In this document: piece by piece, positions 34,580 through 43,047 of the stretch
How positions within the stretch are numbered: position 1 is the first letter of the stretch
Layout: every line of letters begins with the position of its first letter
Assembly (NCBI GenBank): GCA_016787565.1
Contig: JAEUUG010000003.1
Coordinates: forward strand, 248,001 to 312,000
DNA from: Cyclobacteriaceae bacterium
Lineage (GTDB): Bacteria; Bacteroidota; Bacteroidia; Cytophagales; Cyclobacteriaceae
Direction: 5' to 3'
DNA: 64,000 bases
Position numbers and translations under genes: made by a program
The notes under the pieces: model-generated
What the model was told of the DNA's origin: nothing
Seen by the model: only the letters and a program-made list of their open reading frames with translations
Database searches by the model: none

Positions 34580-35184
34580 AAAGCGATGGATAAAAATACA
34601 TTTTTCATCACATTAAGCATATTATGGAGGATCCAATTCGCACGGTGGATATCAAGATTGCTCTCCAATAACAGGTTGTTAGTCAAAAAAACGAAAAGTG
34701 TGCCTCCATAGTAAAACAGAAAGGCAAAGACAATCCATAGCATTGGGATATCCTGAATTCGCTCTGTTGGCAAGTCATGTAAAAGATCATAGAGATAGAT
34801 AAGTGAATAAAATAACATCACTAAAGCTCCCGTATAGGAAGTGTAAGAATTAAAGCGATAGGGAGTTTGATAGAAAAAATAATTACCAACGGAGAAACTG
34901 AATAGTAAGAGAAATAGAAATTTCCTCATTCTGGTTTTGCTCTCTATATAAAAGATTACAGACAAAAGAGAAAACTGTACAATGAAGTAAAAATTTACTA
35001 TTGGCCAGGAATTAATTCGATTAATCGTAAATAAAAATGAAATAATATCTGTCAACCCACCGATCACCAATAATATAAAGAGAATATTAAATGTTTTATC
35101 AAGTCGTTTCCTGTAAATAATCCCCAACACCAGTGGGATCAAAACCGATGTTGAGGAAAGGTGAGCTAAGTAAATTGGATCCAC
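34543..35184 (-). CDS. Multi-pass membrane protein, putative sensor partner
   Basis: 213 residues with about seven TM helices: VLIPLVLGIIY, FNILFILLVIGGLTDIISFLF, FYFIVQFSLLSVIFYI, FLFLLLFSFSVGNYFF, LVMLFYSLIYLYDLL, MLWIVFAFLFYYGGTLFVFL and a C-terminal segment. GTG start. No family I can name. In Bacteroidota similar seven-helix proteins often precede HisKA_3 kinases. The 37-bp overlap with the kinase gene shows tight coupling, so I infer it senses or anchors for that kinase, which lacks a sensor domain of its own. Confidence 0.75.
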   Translation of the reverse strand: MDPIYLAHLSSTSVLIPLVLGIIYRKRLDKTFNILFILLVIGGLTDIISFLFTINRINSWPIVNFYFIVQFSLLSVIFYIESKTRMRKFLFLLLFSFSVGNYFFYQTPYRFNSYTSYTGALVMLFYSLIYLYDLLHDLPTERIQDIPMLWIVFAFLFYYGGTLFVFLTNNLLLESNLDIHRANWILHNMLNVMKNVFLSIALWKHYKQIRSHG

Positions 35185-35211
35185 ATCAATGTTTAATTTA
35201 GTAAGCCATGA

Positions 35212-35700
35212 CTATAATGGATTTCCACCCCCTGAGCAATACGATGGACACGGATAAGAAGCATCTACAACAACACCCTCACCTGCCTTTCTGCCATTTT
35301 CACTGGGGGTGATGTTTTCACCGTTTTCATCAACGCCCACTAAAATGATCTGACGTTGACCCTGATCATCGAGAGCGTAATACATACGGATACCCATACT
35401 TCCTTCCAGTGCCAAAATATCTTTAATAATTTCATATCCAAAAAAATGGGCCACATTTCCTCCGTTTTCCTTTGCCTGGTAATTAGCAACCCATTTGCGT
35501 GCTACTTGATAGTCGATAGGATCGCCCTCGTTACCGGTAAACTTGTAATTTTTATAATTTGAAGCAAGTCGCTGAGGCCTGGCTTCACTTTTGGCCTTCA
35601 TAACAATTGGCTTTTCTTCATCCATGCTTTCTTCGCATGAAGCTAAGAGTGCAAACACAATAATAGAAAATTGAAGGAGGATTTTAGAATTCGTTCTCAT
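35212..35700 (-). CDS. Lipoprotein of unknown function
   Basis: 162 residues from the ATG at 35700. A TTG at 35766 would place 22 residues before the signal peptide and run close to the operator. Signal peptide II with lipobox ALLASC (Cys22). The rest is soluble: YKFTGNEGDPIDYQVARKWVANYQ, AHFFGYEIIKDILALEGSMGIRMYYALDDQGQRQIILVGVD. The C-terminus is odd: CPSYCSGGGNPL, two Cys in a Gly/Pro-rich tail. No family recognised. First gene of the lipoprotein-membrane protein-kinase-regulator operon, so it may present a signal to the system. Confidence 0.7.
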   Translation of the reverse strand: MRTNSKILLQFSIIVFALLASCEESMDEEKPIVMKAKSEARPQRLASNYKNYKFTGNEGDPIDYQVARKWVANYQAKENGGNVAHFFGYEIIKDILALEGSMGIRMYYALDDQGQRQIILVGVDENGENITPSENGRKAGEGVVVDASYPCPSYCSGGGNPL

Positions 35701-35788
35701 GAGTATTGGGATAAATTTTACAAGAGAAAAGGGACCTTCCCTTTCTTTGTAAAGCTGATCAGTCAATAAACTTTGGAACGCTCCAAAA

Positions 35789-35805
35789 TAGGAGTTTCTC
35801 CTATA
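35789..35805 (-). promoter_or_regulatory. Operator-like palindrome, copy 4
   Basis: Minus strand TATAGGAGAAACTCCTA, 89 bp upstream of the lipoprotein ATG. It is the most symmetric copy: ATAGGAG-TTT-CTCCTAT on the plus strand is a perfect 7-3-7 palindrome. Confidence 0.55.
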
Positions 35806-36297
35806 TGACCTTTTAGGTGAGAAATGCTTTTGCTAGTAAATACCTAAATCAAACCAATAGCACAAAGGAAAATTAACAGGCTTTGCAAGTAACAAAGTGT
35901 AACTCGGGAAATCACAAGTCTGTCAGAATAGGGTCGATATTATTTTTGTTACTATATTAATAATTAAGAGTATCCTGAAACAGGAAGGAAAGGAAATCAA
36001 GTTTGTGGAGAAACAGACTTCAATTTATTTTATTTGGGGTCAAAAAAGCTTTGGATACTAGAATTGCAGCATGTAATCTAATATTTATTTTAGTGAGTCA
36101 ACTTTTGAGTAGATTAACCCCCAATTAGTAAAATGCTGATAGTCAGTGCCTGAAAAGGTGGTTCGATCCCTGTCTCTCCGCAAAAGAATACGGTCCCAAT
36201 CGGTTAGAGGTATCTAGCTGTGCCTAGTTGGTGGCAGGTCACGAAACGTAGACTCTGCTCGAAATAAAGGTGAACTTTTAAACAAACCGACTTTAGC
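35806..36297. other. Intergenic region containing the right tRNA-Ser 3'-end copy
   Basis: About 490 bp, AT-rich, with no gene that I can support. It holds the degenerate tRNA-Ser 3'-end copy at 36160-36181 and must hold the promoter of the following plus-strand lipoprotein gene, though no clear TAnnTTTG box is seen near that ATG. Confidence 0.5.
36160..36181 (+). repeat. Right copy of tRNA-Ser 3'-end direct repeat
   Basis: GGTTCGATCCCTGTCTCTCCGC, the same as the end of tRNA-Ser at 27441-27463 except for one missing A in the T loop. The sequence before it cannot fold as a tRNA, so it is a fragment and not a second gene. It closes an interval of about 8.7 kb. Confidence 0.6.
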
Positions 36298-36732
36298 ATG
36301 AAAACATTTTCTTCTGTAGTGCTAGCTCTTCTCTTCACCGCGTGTACAAACACCAGGGGCAAGGAAGAAAGTGCAGGTGAGATATTTCAAACGGAGAAGG
36401 CCTTCGAAAAAATGGCACTTGAAAAAGGAATCTCCGAAGCCTTTTATTTTTTCGCTGATGATAATGCTGTAATAAAAAGAGAGAACGATACGCTTATTAT
36501 CGGTAAGGATAACATTAGAATTTATTATGACACGGAAAGCATTAAAAGAGCAACCGTAAATTGGACTCCGGATTTTATTGAGGTGTCGGATGGTGGTGAT
36601 TTCGGATATACCTATGGTAAGTATCTGTGGAAGATAAAAAACAGCCAGGGTGATGTGGTTGAACATAATGGCGTTTTTCATACCGTGTGGAAAAGGCAGA
36701 AGGATAATAGTTGGAAGTATGTTTGGGATTAG
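36298..36732 (+). CDS. Lipoprotein with SnoaL/DUF4440-like domain
   Basis: 144 residues. Lipobox LLFTAC (Cys16), then a small alpha+beta barrel of the NTF2/SnoaL/DUF4440 kind: EKAFEKMALEKGISEAFYFFADDNAVIKRENDTLIIG, then DFGYTYGKYLWK and NGVFHTVWKRQKDNSWKYVWD. Such domains bind small molecules or act as isomerases, but most are uncharacterised. It stands alone between the signalling block and the SusC gene. No link to either can be shown. Confidence 0.8.
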   Translation: MKTFSSVVLALLFTACTNTRGKEESAGEIFQTEKAFEKMALEKGISEAFYFFADDNAVIKRENDTLIIGKDNIRIYYDTESIKRATVNWTPDFIEVSDGGDFGYTYGKYLWKIKNSQGDVVEHNGVFHTVWKRQKDNSWKYVWD

Positions 36733-37148
36733 CCCAACGGACAAACACGTTTGCTTTTACACCTACGCATGTTGCAATGATGCCAATGCTCAATTCTAAA
36801 ATTTTTGTGGTGACTACGCCATAAGGCTGGTAAGTCTTCTTAATCTTCTCTCTACTGTAAGGAAAGGATATCTCCTGACCCTTCTTGCTTTCTCACCCTC
36901 CAGAATAACTCCTGTGCTACACTAATCAGCTCAAAGCCCTTTTTCCGCAAACGATACCCCGAGCCTTGCAAACGTGTGCAAAAATCAACGGTGTAGGTTA
37001 TTGGAAGTCTTACAGAGAAAACACGCATAGCTTCGTTTTATGGTGATAATTGTTAATCGTACACTTTCAAGTCAGCATTTGTCTTGGCCTCGGTAAGATT
37101 TCCACACCTGTTTAGAGTGTATTCTATAACCCTTAACCCCCAATAACT
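36733..37148. other. Intergenic region upstream of susC-like gene
   Basis: 416 bp. It holds a 58-residue minus-strand open frame (listed separately) and the promoter region of the SusC-like gene. I see no exact TAnnTTTG box, riboswitch-like fold or ECF sigma signature within it. Confidence 0.4.
36852..37028 (-). CDS. Small ORF candidate (58 aa)
   Basis: An ATG at 37028 opens a 58-residue frame divergent from susC. The product is basic and partly amphipathic (GYRLRKKGFELISVAQELFWRVRKQEG) without TM helix or signal peptide. No family recognised. It fills the middle of an otherwise empty intergenic region, but nothing beyond the open frame supports it. Confidence 0.22.
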   Translation of the reverse strand: MRVFSVRLPITYTVDFCTRLQGSGYRLRKKGFELISVAQELFWRVRKQEGSGDILSLQ

Positions 37149-40100
37149 ATGAGAAAACGCTACTTTCTATTTCCAACCTGCATACTGCTTTTATTGGTGG
37201 TATGCCAGCCTGCCTTTGCCTCCGGAGGAGGTGGTGCAGGTGATGCACCATTTCTCCTCCAGCAGCAAACGATCAGTGGTCGGGTAACCGATGAAAAAGG
37301 AGTTGCCTTTCCAGGTGTCAATGTGGTTGTAAAAGGCACCAGTAATGGTACCGTTACCAACGCTGATGGTGCCTACACGGTAAGTGTACCGTCAAGTGCA
37401 AATATTCTTGTATTTTCTTTTGTCGGATACCTGTTGCAGGAAGTCTCCATTGACGGAAGAACAACCATTGATGTTTCGCTGGTACAAGATGTTAAATCGT
37501 TAGACGAAATTGTTGTCACCGCATTGGGCATTGAGAAGTCTGCTAAAAGTCTTGGCTATGCAACATCAAAAGTTGACGGCAAAGAACTGCTTGAAAACAG
37601 AACACCCAATATGATGAATACGCTTCAGGGAAAAATAGCTGGAGTTAACATTAGTTCTTTAGGAACAGGACCTGGTGGGACATCCAAAGTACGAATAAGA
37701 GGACAGTCCTCCATAGGAGGTCAGAATAATCCGCTTATTGTTGTAAACGGAGTACCGATTGATAATACAAATTTTGGAACCAATCAGGGCAACCTGGGTT
37801 CAGATGGTTCGATCGGAAGTAGGGGAGGTGGAGCTTCTACCGATGGTGGCGATGGACTAACCAGTTTTAATCCGGATGATATTGAGAGCATGCAAGTCTT
37901 AAAAGGTGCAACAGCCGCTGCGTTGTATGGTTCAAGAGCAAAGGATGGTGTCATCATGATCACCACAAAATCAAGAGGAATTTCGCAAGGTCTTGGTATC
38001 ACGTATAACCTCAATTATACAAATGAGAAAATTCTGGATTTTACCGATTACCAATATGAATATGGCCAGGGAGAATACGGAGCAGGTCCTGCGGCACCGA
38101 ATGCTGCCCCCAATCCAAACAGTGGTCAATGGTCTTTCGGACGTAAAATTGAACCAGGCATGACCCAACTGCTTTTTGCTGATGTTGTTGTTCCCTATGT
38201 AGCGCAACGGGGAATACTCGACAAATTTTATAGGAATGGACAAAATTTAACGAACAGTATTTCAATTTCAGCGGGCGGTGACAAAGGTGGAATGAACTTT
38301 TCATTCTCCAATCTGGAGAGCAAGGGTATAACACCAAATAATACCTATAACCGAAAGACAATCAATTTAGGATTTGGTTATGACCTTTCTTCCAAACTCA
38401 GTATTCGTGGAAACATCAATTACAGTAATGAGTATAATAAGAATCCTCCGGTTGTTTCTGACCAGGACAATTCCATTCCAACCTCATTATTAGCAATGGC
38501 TAATACCATGCCTCTGGAGGTATTGGATGCCAATAAATATAATCCGGGAGGTGGTGAGTACAACTATTCAAGATTTACGAACCGAACGAATCCATATTGG
38601 ACACTGGCAGAAGTGAAACAAAATATCCGAAGAGATCGCCTCTTTGGTAACTTCAGTATTAAGTACGACTTAACCGATTGGTTGTCTGTTCAGGCAAGAG
38701 GGGGTCAGGATTATTGGACGCGGGACAATGATTATATAAATCTGCCTACGGGAAAAGCCTCACTCAACAGCAGTTCCGTTTTTTCTGCGGCAGCACCTGG
38801 TTTCTATAACGGGGTGTTCACGCAGGAAAGCAGGAGATTCAGAGAAACCAACTATGATTTCCTGATTACCGCGGCCAAGAACTTCAATGATTTTGGTATC
38901 AATATCAATGCGGGCGGTAACCAGATGCGCAGGCGCATGGATGTGAACAATGTACAGGTGACGGACTTTGTTGTTAAAGATTTATACACCGTACAAAATG
39001 GCCGTGCAAAAGATCCTCTCTATGACCTGATTGAAAGAGGTGTGAATTCGCTCTATGCGATGGCCGAAGTAAATTACAAGGAGATCATCTACCTGAATGC
39101 TACATTTCGTCAGGATTGGTTCTCGACATTATCGAAAAATGACAGAACTATTCCCTACCCCTCAGTTTCTGCGAGTTATATATTTTCAGAATCATTTAAT
39201 TCAAAGCCGGCTTGGCTGAATTTCGGTAAGTTCAGAGCAGCCTATGCAATTGCAGGTAGCGACTCAGATGTTTCTCCATACTCGAATACACTTTACTATG
39301 GTGTGAACGGTCAGCAATTCCTTGGCCAGGCCGTTGGAAATTTCGGACTCACTGTTCCCAATGCCAACCTCAGACCAATGTCGGTTCAGGAAACAGAATT
39401 TGGACTTGATTTGAAAATGTTTGACAACCGTGTGAATGTTGATGTTGCTGTTTACCGCAAGCTAACCACCGATCAAATTGTTAGTGCAACCATTTCGGAT
39501 GCATCCGGATTTACGAACACACAGATTAACAGTGGAAAGAGTGAGAACAAAGGTATTGAGTTGATGCTAAATCTTGTGCCGGTTAAGACCGATAACTTTC
39601 AGTGGGACTTCACCTTTACTGGGGCTTACAACAAAACTGAAGTCCTGAGTTTGCTTACCGATGAGCCGGGTTCCAACATTACCGTTGGCCAGCACGTGTT
39701 TAATGGATGGGTACAACAAGTTGTTGGTGAGGAAATGGGACAAATTGTTGGCTACGGTTACCGTAGAAATGATGCGGGTCAAAAGATTTTTGGTGCCAAC
39801 GGACTTCCTTTACCAACCACACAACCCATCATGTTTGGGAGTGCATTGCCTAAATGGACGGGGGGCTTCCTGAATACATTTAATATATACGGTATCTCAG
39901 CTTCTTTCTTAATAGACTTTAAGCTAGGTGGTAAGATGTTATCGGGTACCAACTTTAATGCTTACCGACATGGCCTGCACAAGGATACGCTTTTCGGCCG
40001 CGAAGGGGGCGTGTTGGATGCTAATGGAAACGACCCCGGTTTAGTGGTAGGCGTTGGTGTAAATCAGGCGGGTGAAGTGAATACTGCCGGAGCCAAGGCT

Positions 40101-40403
40101 GAAGACTACTATTCTGTTGTGCGTGGGGCGGGATTGGTTGAGCCCGTTGTATACGATGCAGGATACTGGAAACTGCGTCAGATTAACATCGGTTACGATT
40201 TTACCAGATTTCTTCCAAATGATTTTCCGGTTAAGAATGTACGGCTGAGTTTGGTTGCGAATAACGTATTGATGCTGAAAAAGTGGGTACCTAACATTGA
40301 TCCGGAGAGTTTTAGCTATAGCTCCGATAATGTTGCTGGATTAGAATCTCCGGGAGTACCAACCACGCGAAGCATCGGTTTCAATTTGAATGTTAAATTT
40401 TAA
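37149..40403 (+). CDS. SusC/RagA-type TonB-dependent outer-membrane transporter
   Basis: 1084 residues. Signal peptide (FPTCILLLLVVCQPAFA), a CarboxypepD_reg-like domain (ISGRVTDEKGVAFPGVNVVVKGTSNGTVTNADG, about 42-120), then SLDEIVVTALGI and the plug (NTLQGKIAGVNI ... VRIRGQSSIGGQNNPLIVVNGVPID, about 125-260). The 22-stranded barrel follows, ending SIGFNLNVKF. It imports oligosaccharides or other large nutrients through the outer membrane with the SusD-like lipoprotein encoded 12 bp downstream. The substrate is suggested by the GH43/GH3/CE1 genes further on (xylan or arabinan side chains), but these are 8-20 kb away. Confidence 0.96.
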   Translation: MRKRYFLFPTCILLLLVVCQPAFASGGGGAGDAPFLLQQQTISGRVTDEKGVAFPGVNVVVKGTSNGTVTNADGAYTVSVPSSANILVFSFVGYLLQEVSIDGRTTIDVSLVQDVKSLDEIVVTALGIEKSAKSLGYATSKVDGKELLENRTPNMMNTLQGKIAGVNISSLGTGPGGTSKVRIRGQSSIGGQNNPLIVVNGVPIDNTNFGTNQGNLGSDGSIGSRGGGASTDGGDGLTSFNPDDIESMQVLKGATAAALYGSRAKDGVIMITTKSRGISQGLGITYNLNYTNEKILDFTDYQYEYGQGEYGAGPAAPNAAPNPNSGQWSFGRKIEPGMTQLLFADVVVPYVAQRGILDKFYRNGQNLTNSISISAGGDKGGMNFSFSNLESKGITPNNTYNRKTINLGFGYDLSSKLSIRGNINYSNEYNKNPPVVSDQDNSIPTSLLAMANTMPLEVLDANKYNPGGGEYNYSRFTNRTNPYWTLAEVKQNIRRDRLFGNFSIKYDLTDWLSVQARGGQDYWTRDNDYINLPTGKASLNSSSVFSAAAPGFYNGVFTQESRRFRETNYDFLITAAKNFNDFGININAGGNQMRRRMDVNNVQVTDFVVKDLYTVQNGRAKDPLYDLIERGVNSLYAMAEVNYKEIIYLNATFRQDWFSTLSKNDRTIPYPSVSASYIFSESFNSKPAWLNFGKFRAAYAIAGSDSDVSPYSNTLYYGVNGQQFLGQAVGNFGLTVPNANLRPMSVQETEFGLDLKMFDNRVNVDVAVYRKLTTDQIVSATISDASGFTNTQINSGKSENKGIELMLNLVPVKTDNFQWDFTFTGAYNKTEVLSLLTDEPGSNITVGQHVFNGWVQQVVGEEMGQIVGYGYRRNDAGQKIFGANGLPLPTTQPIMFGSALPKWTGGFLNTFNIYGISASFLIDFKLGGKMLSGTNFNAYRHGLHKDTLFGREGGVLDANGNDPGLVVGVGVNQAGEVNTAGAKAEDYYSVVRGAGLVEPVVYDAGYWKLRQINIGYDFTRFLPNDFPVKNVRLSLVANNVLMLKKWVPNIDPESFSYSSDNVAGLESPGVPTTRSIGFNLNVKF

Positions 40404-40415
40404 TTCGATCCAGTC

Positions 40416-41939
40416 ATGAAAAATATAATAAGTAAAATCGTAGTAGGCCTGGCCTTGGTAGCGGTTTCCGCTTGTGATAGTGGTTTCGATGAACTCAATA
40501 CCAGTAAAACAGGTGCTATTTCACTGGAGCCTGCGCTGATCTTGAATAACGCCATTATCAGCTCATCACCGAATGCCGCACAATTAAACTATGAGCTAGC
40601 CATTGTTCAGCAGTTAACTTCTCCCAACACCGGTGTGCTGGAAGGTGGTAATTTTAATAAGAATAATCCTAACAGTTCAATCGGCAACTGGCGCGATTAT
40701 TACAGGAATGTTATACGCTATACTGTGGATGTAATTGCCAGAACATCGGGAGATCCTGCTTTAAGTAATCTGACAAACAAGGCCCGAATCATCCAGGCAA
40801 ATGCATTTATGGTCATATCAGATACCTATGGAAGTATTCCGTATGATGACGGAGGAGAAGGATATGTTGGTCAAGTTTTTTTTCCAGCGTATCAGAGCCA
40901 ACAAGCTATTTATCAGAACATCATTCAGGAATTGAAGAATGCTGCCGATGGACTTGATGCAGCGAAGGCTACCAACACCGATGTGCTGTACAATGGGGAT
41001 ATTGCCAAATGGAAAAAGTTTGGTTACTCGTTGTTACTTCGGGCAGGCATGCGCTTGAGCAAGGTTGATGCTGCAACAGCCCAAACTACGGTGGCTGCTG
41101 CTTTTGCCGGAGGTGTAATTCTGCTCAATGCAGATAACGCGGCAATTCGTCACGATGGGAACTACAGTAATGCTACAGCCAACGTTCTTAATTCAACGGA
41201 GGCTGCTAACTTTTATCTGGCTAAGCCATTTGTCGATGCACTGAAAAATAATGCTGATCCACGCCTGTCAGCAATAGCCATTCGGTATGTCGGTGCTACT
41301 TCTGGCTCAGCACAACTTCCAGCTGTTGGAACGTTTGATCCCGCTGATCAATTTGGATTACCAATGGGAAGTACCGATGGTGAAGCGGATATTTCAGGAG
41401 CAACCTTGCCAGGTGGTGGAACACGGTATGCCTACAGTCAGCTTGATCGCAGACGCATGGCAAAACCTACTTCACCTTTGTTTATTGTAACCGCTGCGCA
41501 AACAAACCTGTTACTGGCGGAGGCAAGATTCCGTGGATGGATTACTACCGGAAATGCACAAGATTATTTTGCTGAAGGGATTAGGGCGCACATGAATCAA
41601 CTGGCATCATTTGATCCTGCATCGACAGTTGCAGGCAGTGATCGTGACGACTATGTCTCGGCTAGGGTACCACTTTTTGCAGGAAATGAACTGGAGCAGA
41701 TTAACTATGAGTATTGGATCGCTTCATTGCTGAATGGGCAGGAAGCATGGGCAAACTTCAGAAGAAGTGGATTTCCGCAATTGGCCATCAATCCTTTTTC
41801 GGGAAGAGCAGTAGATTTCATTACCCGCTTGCCTTATCCACCGAATGAAATTTTGGTGAATAGTGACAATGTTCAGGCCGCTATAGCAGCACAAGGTCCG
41901 GATGAATTAGACACACGGGTATGGTGGGATAAACCATAA
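40416..41939 (+). CDS. SusD/RagB-family nutrient-binding outer-membrane lipoprotein
   Basis: 507 residues. Lipobox VAVSAC (Cys20), then the SusD-like_2 (PF12771-type) pattern: DELNTSKTGAISLEPALILNNAI, NWRDYYRNVIRYTVDVIA, NKARIIQANAFMVISDTYGSIPYDD, AKWKKFGYSLLLRAGMRLSKVD, and the C-terminal YEYWIASLLNGQEAWANFRRSGFPQL. The TPR-like helices cap the SusC channel and bind the glycan at the cell surface. Followed by a strong terminator, so susC-susD form a two-gene unit. Confidence 0.95.
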   Translation: MKNIISKIVVGLALVAVSACDSGFDELNTSKTGAISLEPALILNNAIISSSPNAAQLNYELAIVQQLTSPNTGVLEGGNFNKNNPNSSIGNWRDYYRNVIRYTVDVIARTSGDPALSNLTNKARIIQANAFMVISDTYGSIPYDDGGEGYVGQVFFPAYQSQQAIYQNIIQELKNAADGLDAAKATNTDVLYNGDIAKWKKFGYSLLLRAGMRLSKVDAATAQTTVAAAFAGGVILLNADNAAIRHDGNYSNATANVLNSTEAANFYLAKPFVDALKNNADPRLSAIAIRYVGATSGSAQLPAVGTFDPADQFGLPMGSTDGEADISGATLPGGGTRYAYSQLDRRRMAKPTSPLFIVTAAQTNLLLAEARFRGWITTGNAQDYFAEGIRAHMNQLASFDPASTVAGSDRDDYVSARVPLFAGNELEQINYEYWIASLLNGQEAWANFRRSGFPQLAINPFSGRAVDFITRLPYPPNEILVNSDNVQAAIAAQGPDELDTRVWWDKP

Positions 41940-41956
41940 TAACCCATGGTATAGAG

Positions 41957-41989
41957 GAGGACAACCAATACGGTTGTCCTCTTTGTATT
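41957..41989 (+). terminator. Intrinsic terminator after susD
   Basis: GAGGACAACC (41957-41966), loop AATAC, GGTTGTCCTC (41972-41981), then TTTGTATT: a perfect 10-bp stem, 17 bp after the SusD stop. Confidence 0.85.
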
Positions 41990-42075
41990 ATTTCTCGAAC
42001 GGCTATTCCCGGTTTCAGATGGCAAGTATATTACCTGAATCGTGTGTAGCTTTTCATTACTAAACCCGACCAGCT

Positions 42076-42999
42076 ATGCCAAGATTATTACTTATTTTTT
42101 TTCTATTTATCAGTGTCATACACGCGCATGCTCAACAAGTAACCTACTCAAAAGAACAAATCATTGCCATCACTCCGGAATGGAAAGGTGATCGCCTGCC
42201 CGATGGAAGACCACATGTTCCCGATGCCTTATTGAAACGCCTGAGCAATATTTCACTTGAAGAAGCGTGGGGTATATTGCGGGGTAAAGGATATAACAAT
42301 CAATTTGAAGGTGATTGGATGTTGCTGCGACCGGAACAAACCATAACCGGTCGTGCACTTACCGTACAATATTTACCGAAGCGTCCGGATTATGATAATC
42401 TTATTCGTGAAAAAGGTAAGTCCGAAAAACGTATCGGCAATTTTAACTCCTGGCCAATTGACATGCTTAAACCAGGGGATATTTATGTTGCTGACAGCTA
42501 TGGGAAAATTGTTGACGGCACACTCATCGGTGACAACCTGGGGAATTCAATCTATTCGAAATCAAAAAACGGTGTGATCTTCTATGGTTCCGTGCGCGAT
42601 ATAGAAGGGCTTGAAAAAATTGAAGGGTTTACTGCCTGGATGAAAGGCTATGATCCTTCTTATATACAGGAGATGATGTTAGGCGGAATCAATATCCCCA
42701 TCCGGATTGGTCGTGCCACCGTGTTACCGGGCGATGCGGTGCTCGCCAAGAAGGGTGGCGTTGTATTTATTCCCGCTCCCCTCGTTGAAGAAGTTGTGTT
42801 AAATGCCGAGTTCATTGCACTTCGCGATCAGTTCGGACATCAACGCCTTCGAGAAGGAAAATATACACCGGGCGAGATTGATCAGCAGTGGACGGACGTT
42901 ATTAAGAATGATTTTTTGAAATGGCTAAACCAAAATCCGGATAAGCTTCCGATGTCGCGACAGGAACTCGATGAATTTATGAAGAAGCGAACCTGGTAA
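42076..42999 (+). CDS. Exported RraA-family protein (aldolase-like), copy 1
   Basis: 307 residues. Sec signal peptide (LLLIFFLFISVIHAHA, about 1-20), then an RraA/HMG-aldolase fold with GDIYVADSYGKIVDGTLIGDNLGNSIY and the metal/substrate Arg-Asp of YGSVRDIEG (R174, D175), followed by RIGRATVLPGDAVLAKKGGVVFIP. Members of this fold include 4-hydroxy-4-methyl-2-oxoglutarate aldolase and oxaloacetate decarboxylase. RNase E inhibition is a special case. Conserved catalytic residues suggest an enzyme acting on a 2-keto acid. The leader places it in the periplasm, unusual for this family. Paired with the Tat-leader enolase-superfamily gene 48 bp downstream. Confidence 0.88.
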   Translation: MPRLLLIFFLFISVIHAHAQQVTYSKEQIIAITPEWKGDRLPDGRPHVPDALLKRLSNISLEEAWGILRGKGYNNQFEGDWMLLRPEQTITGRALTVQYLPKRPDYDNLIREKGKSEKRIGNFNSWPIDMLKPGDIYVADSYGKIVDGTLIGDNLGNSIYSKSKNGVIFYGSVRDIEGLEKIEGFTAWMKGYDPSYIQEMMLGGINIPIRIGRATVLPGDAVLAKKGGVVFIPAPLVEEVVLNAEFIALRDQFGHQRLREGKYTPGEIDQQWTDVIKNDFLKWLNQNPDKLPMSRQELDEFMKKRTW

Positions 43000-43047
43000 G
43001 TTAAGATTTTTAGAAGTCGAATTAACCTATCACCTAATATCTACCGT

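Noticed and set aside
36100..36181. A second tRNA gene ending at 36181
   Set aside because: Only the T-arm/acceptor 3' strand is present. The upstream bases give no acceptor 5' strand, D arm or anticodon stem, and the T loop has lost a base.
27463..36181. Integrase, transposase or phage genes inside the tRNA-flanked block
   Set aside because: I looked in both strands for recombinase motifs or long ORFs not explained by signalling genes and found none.
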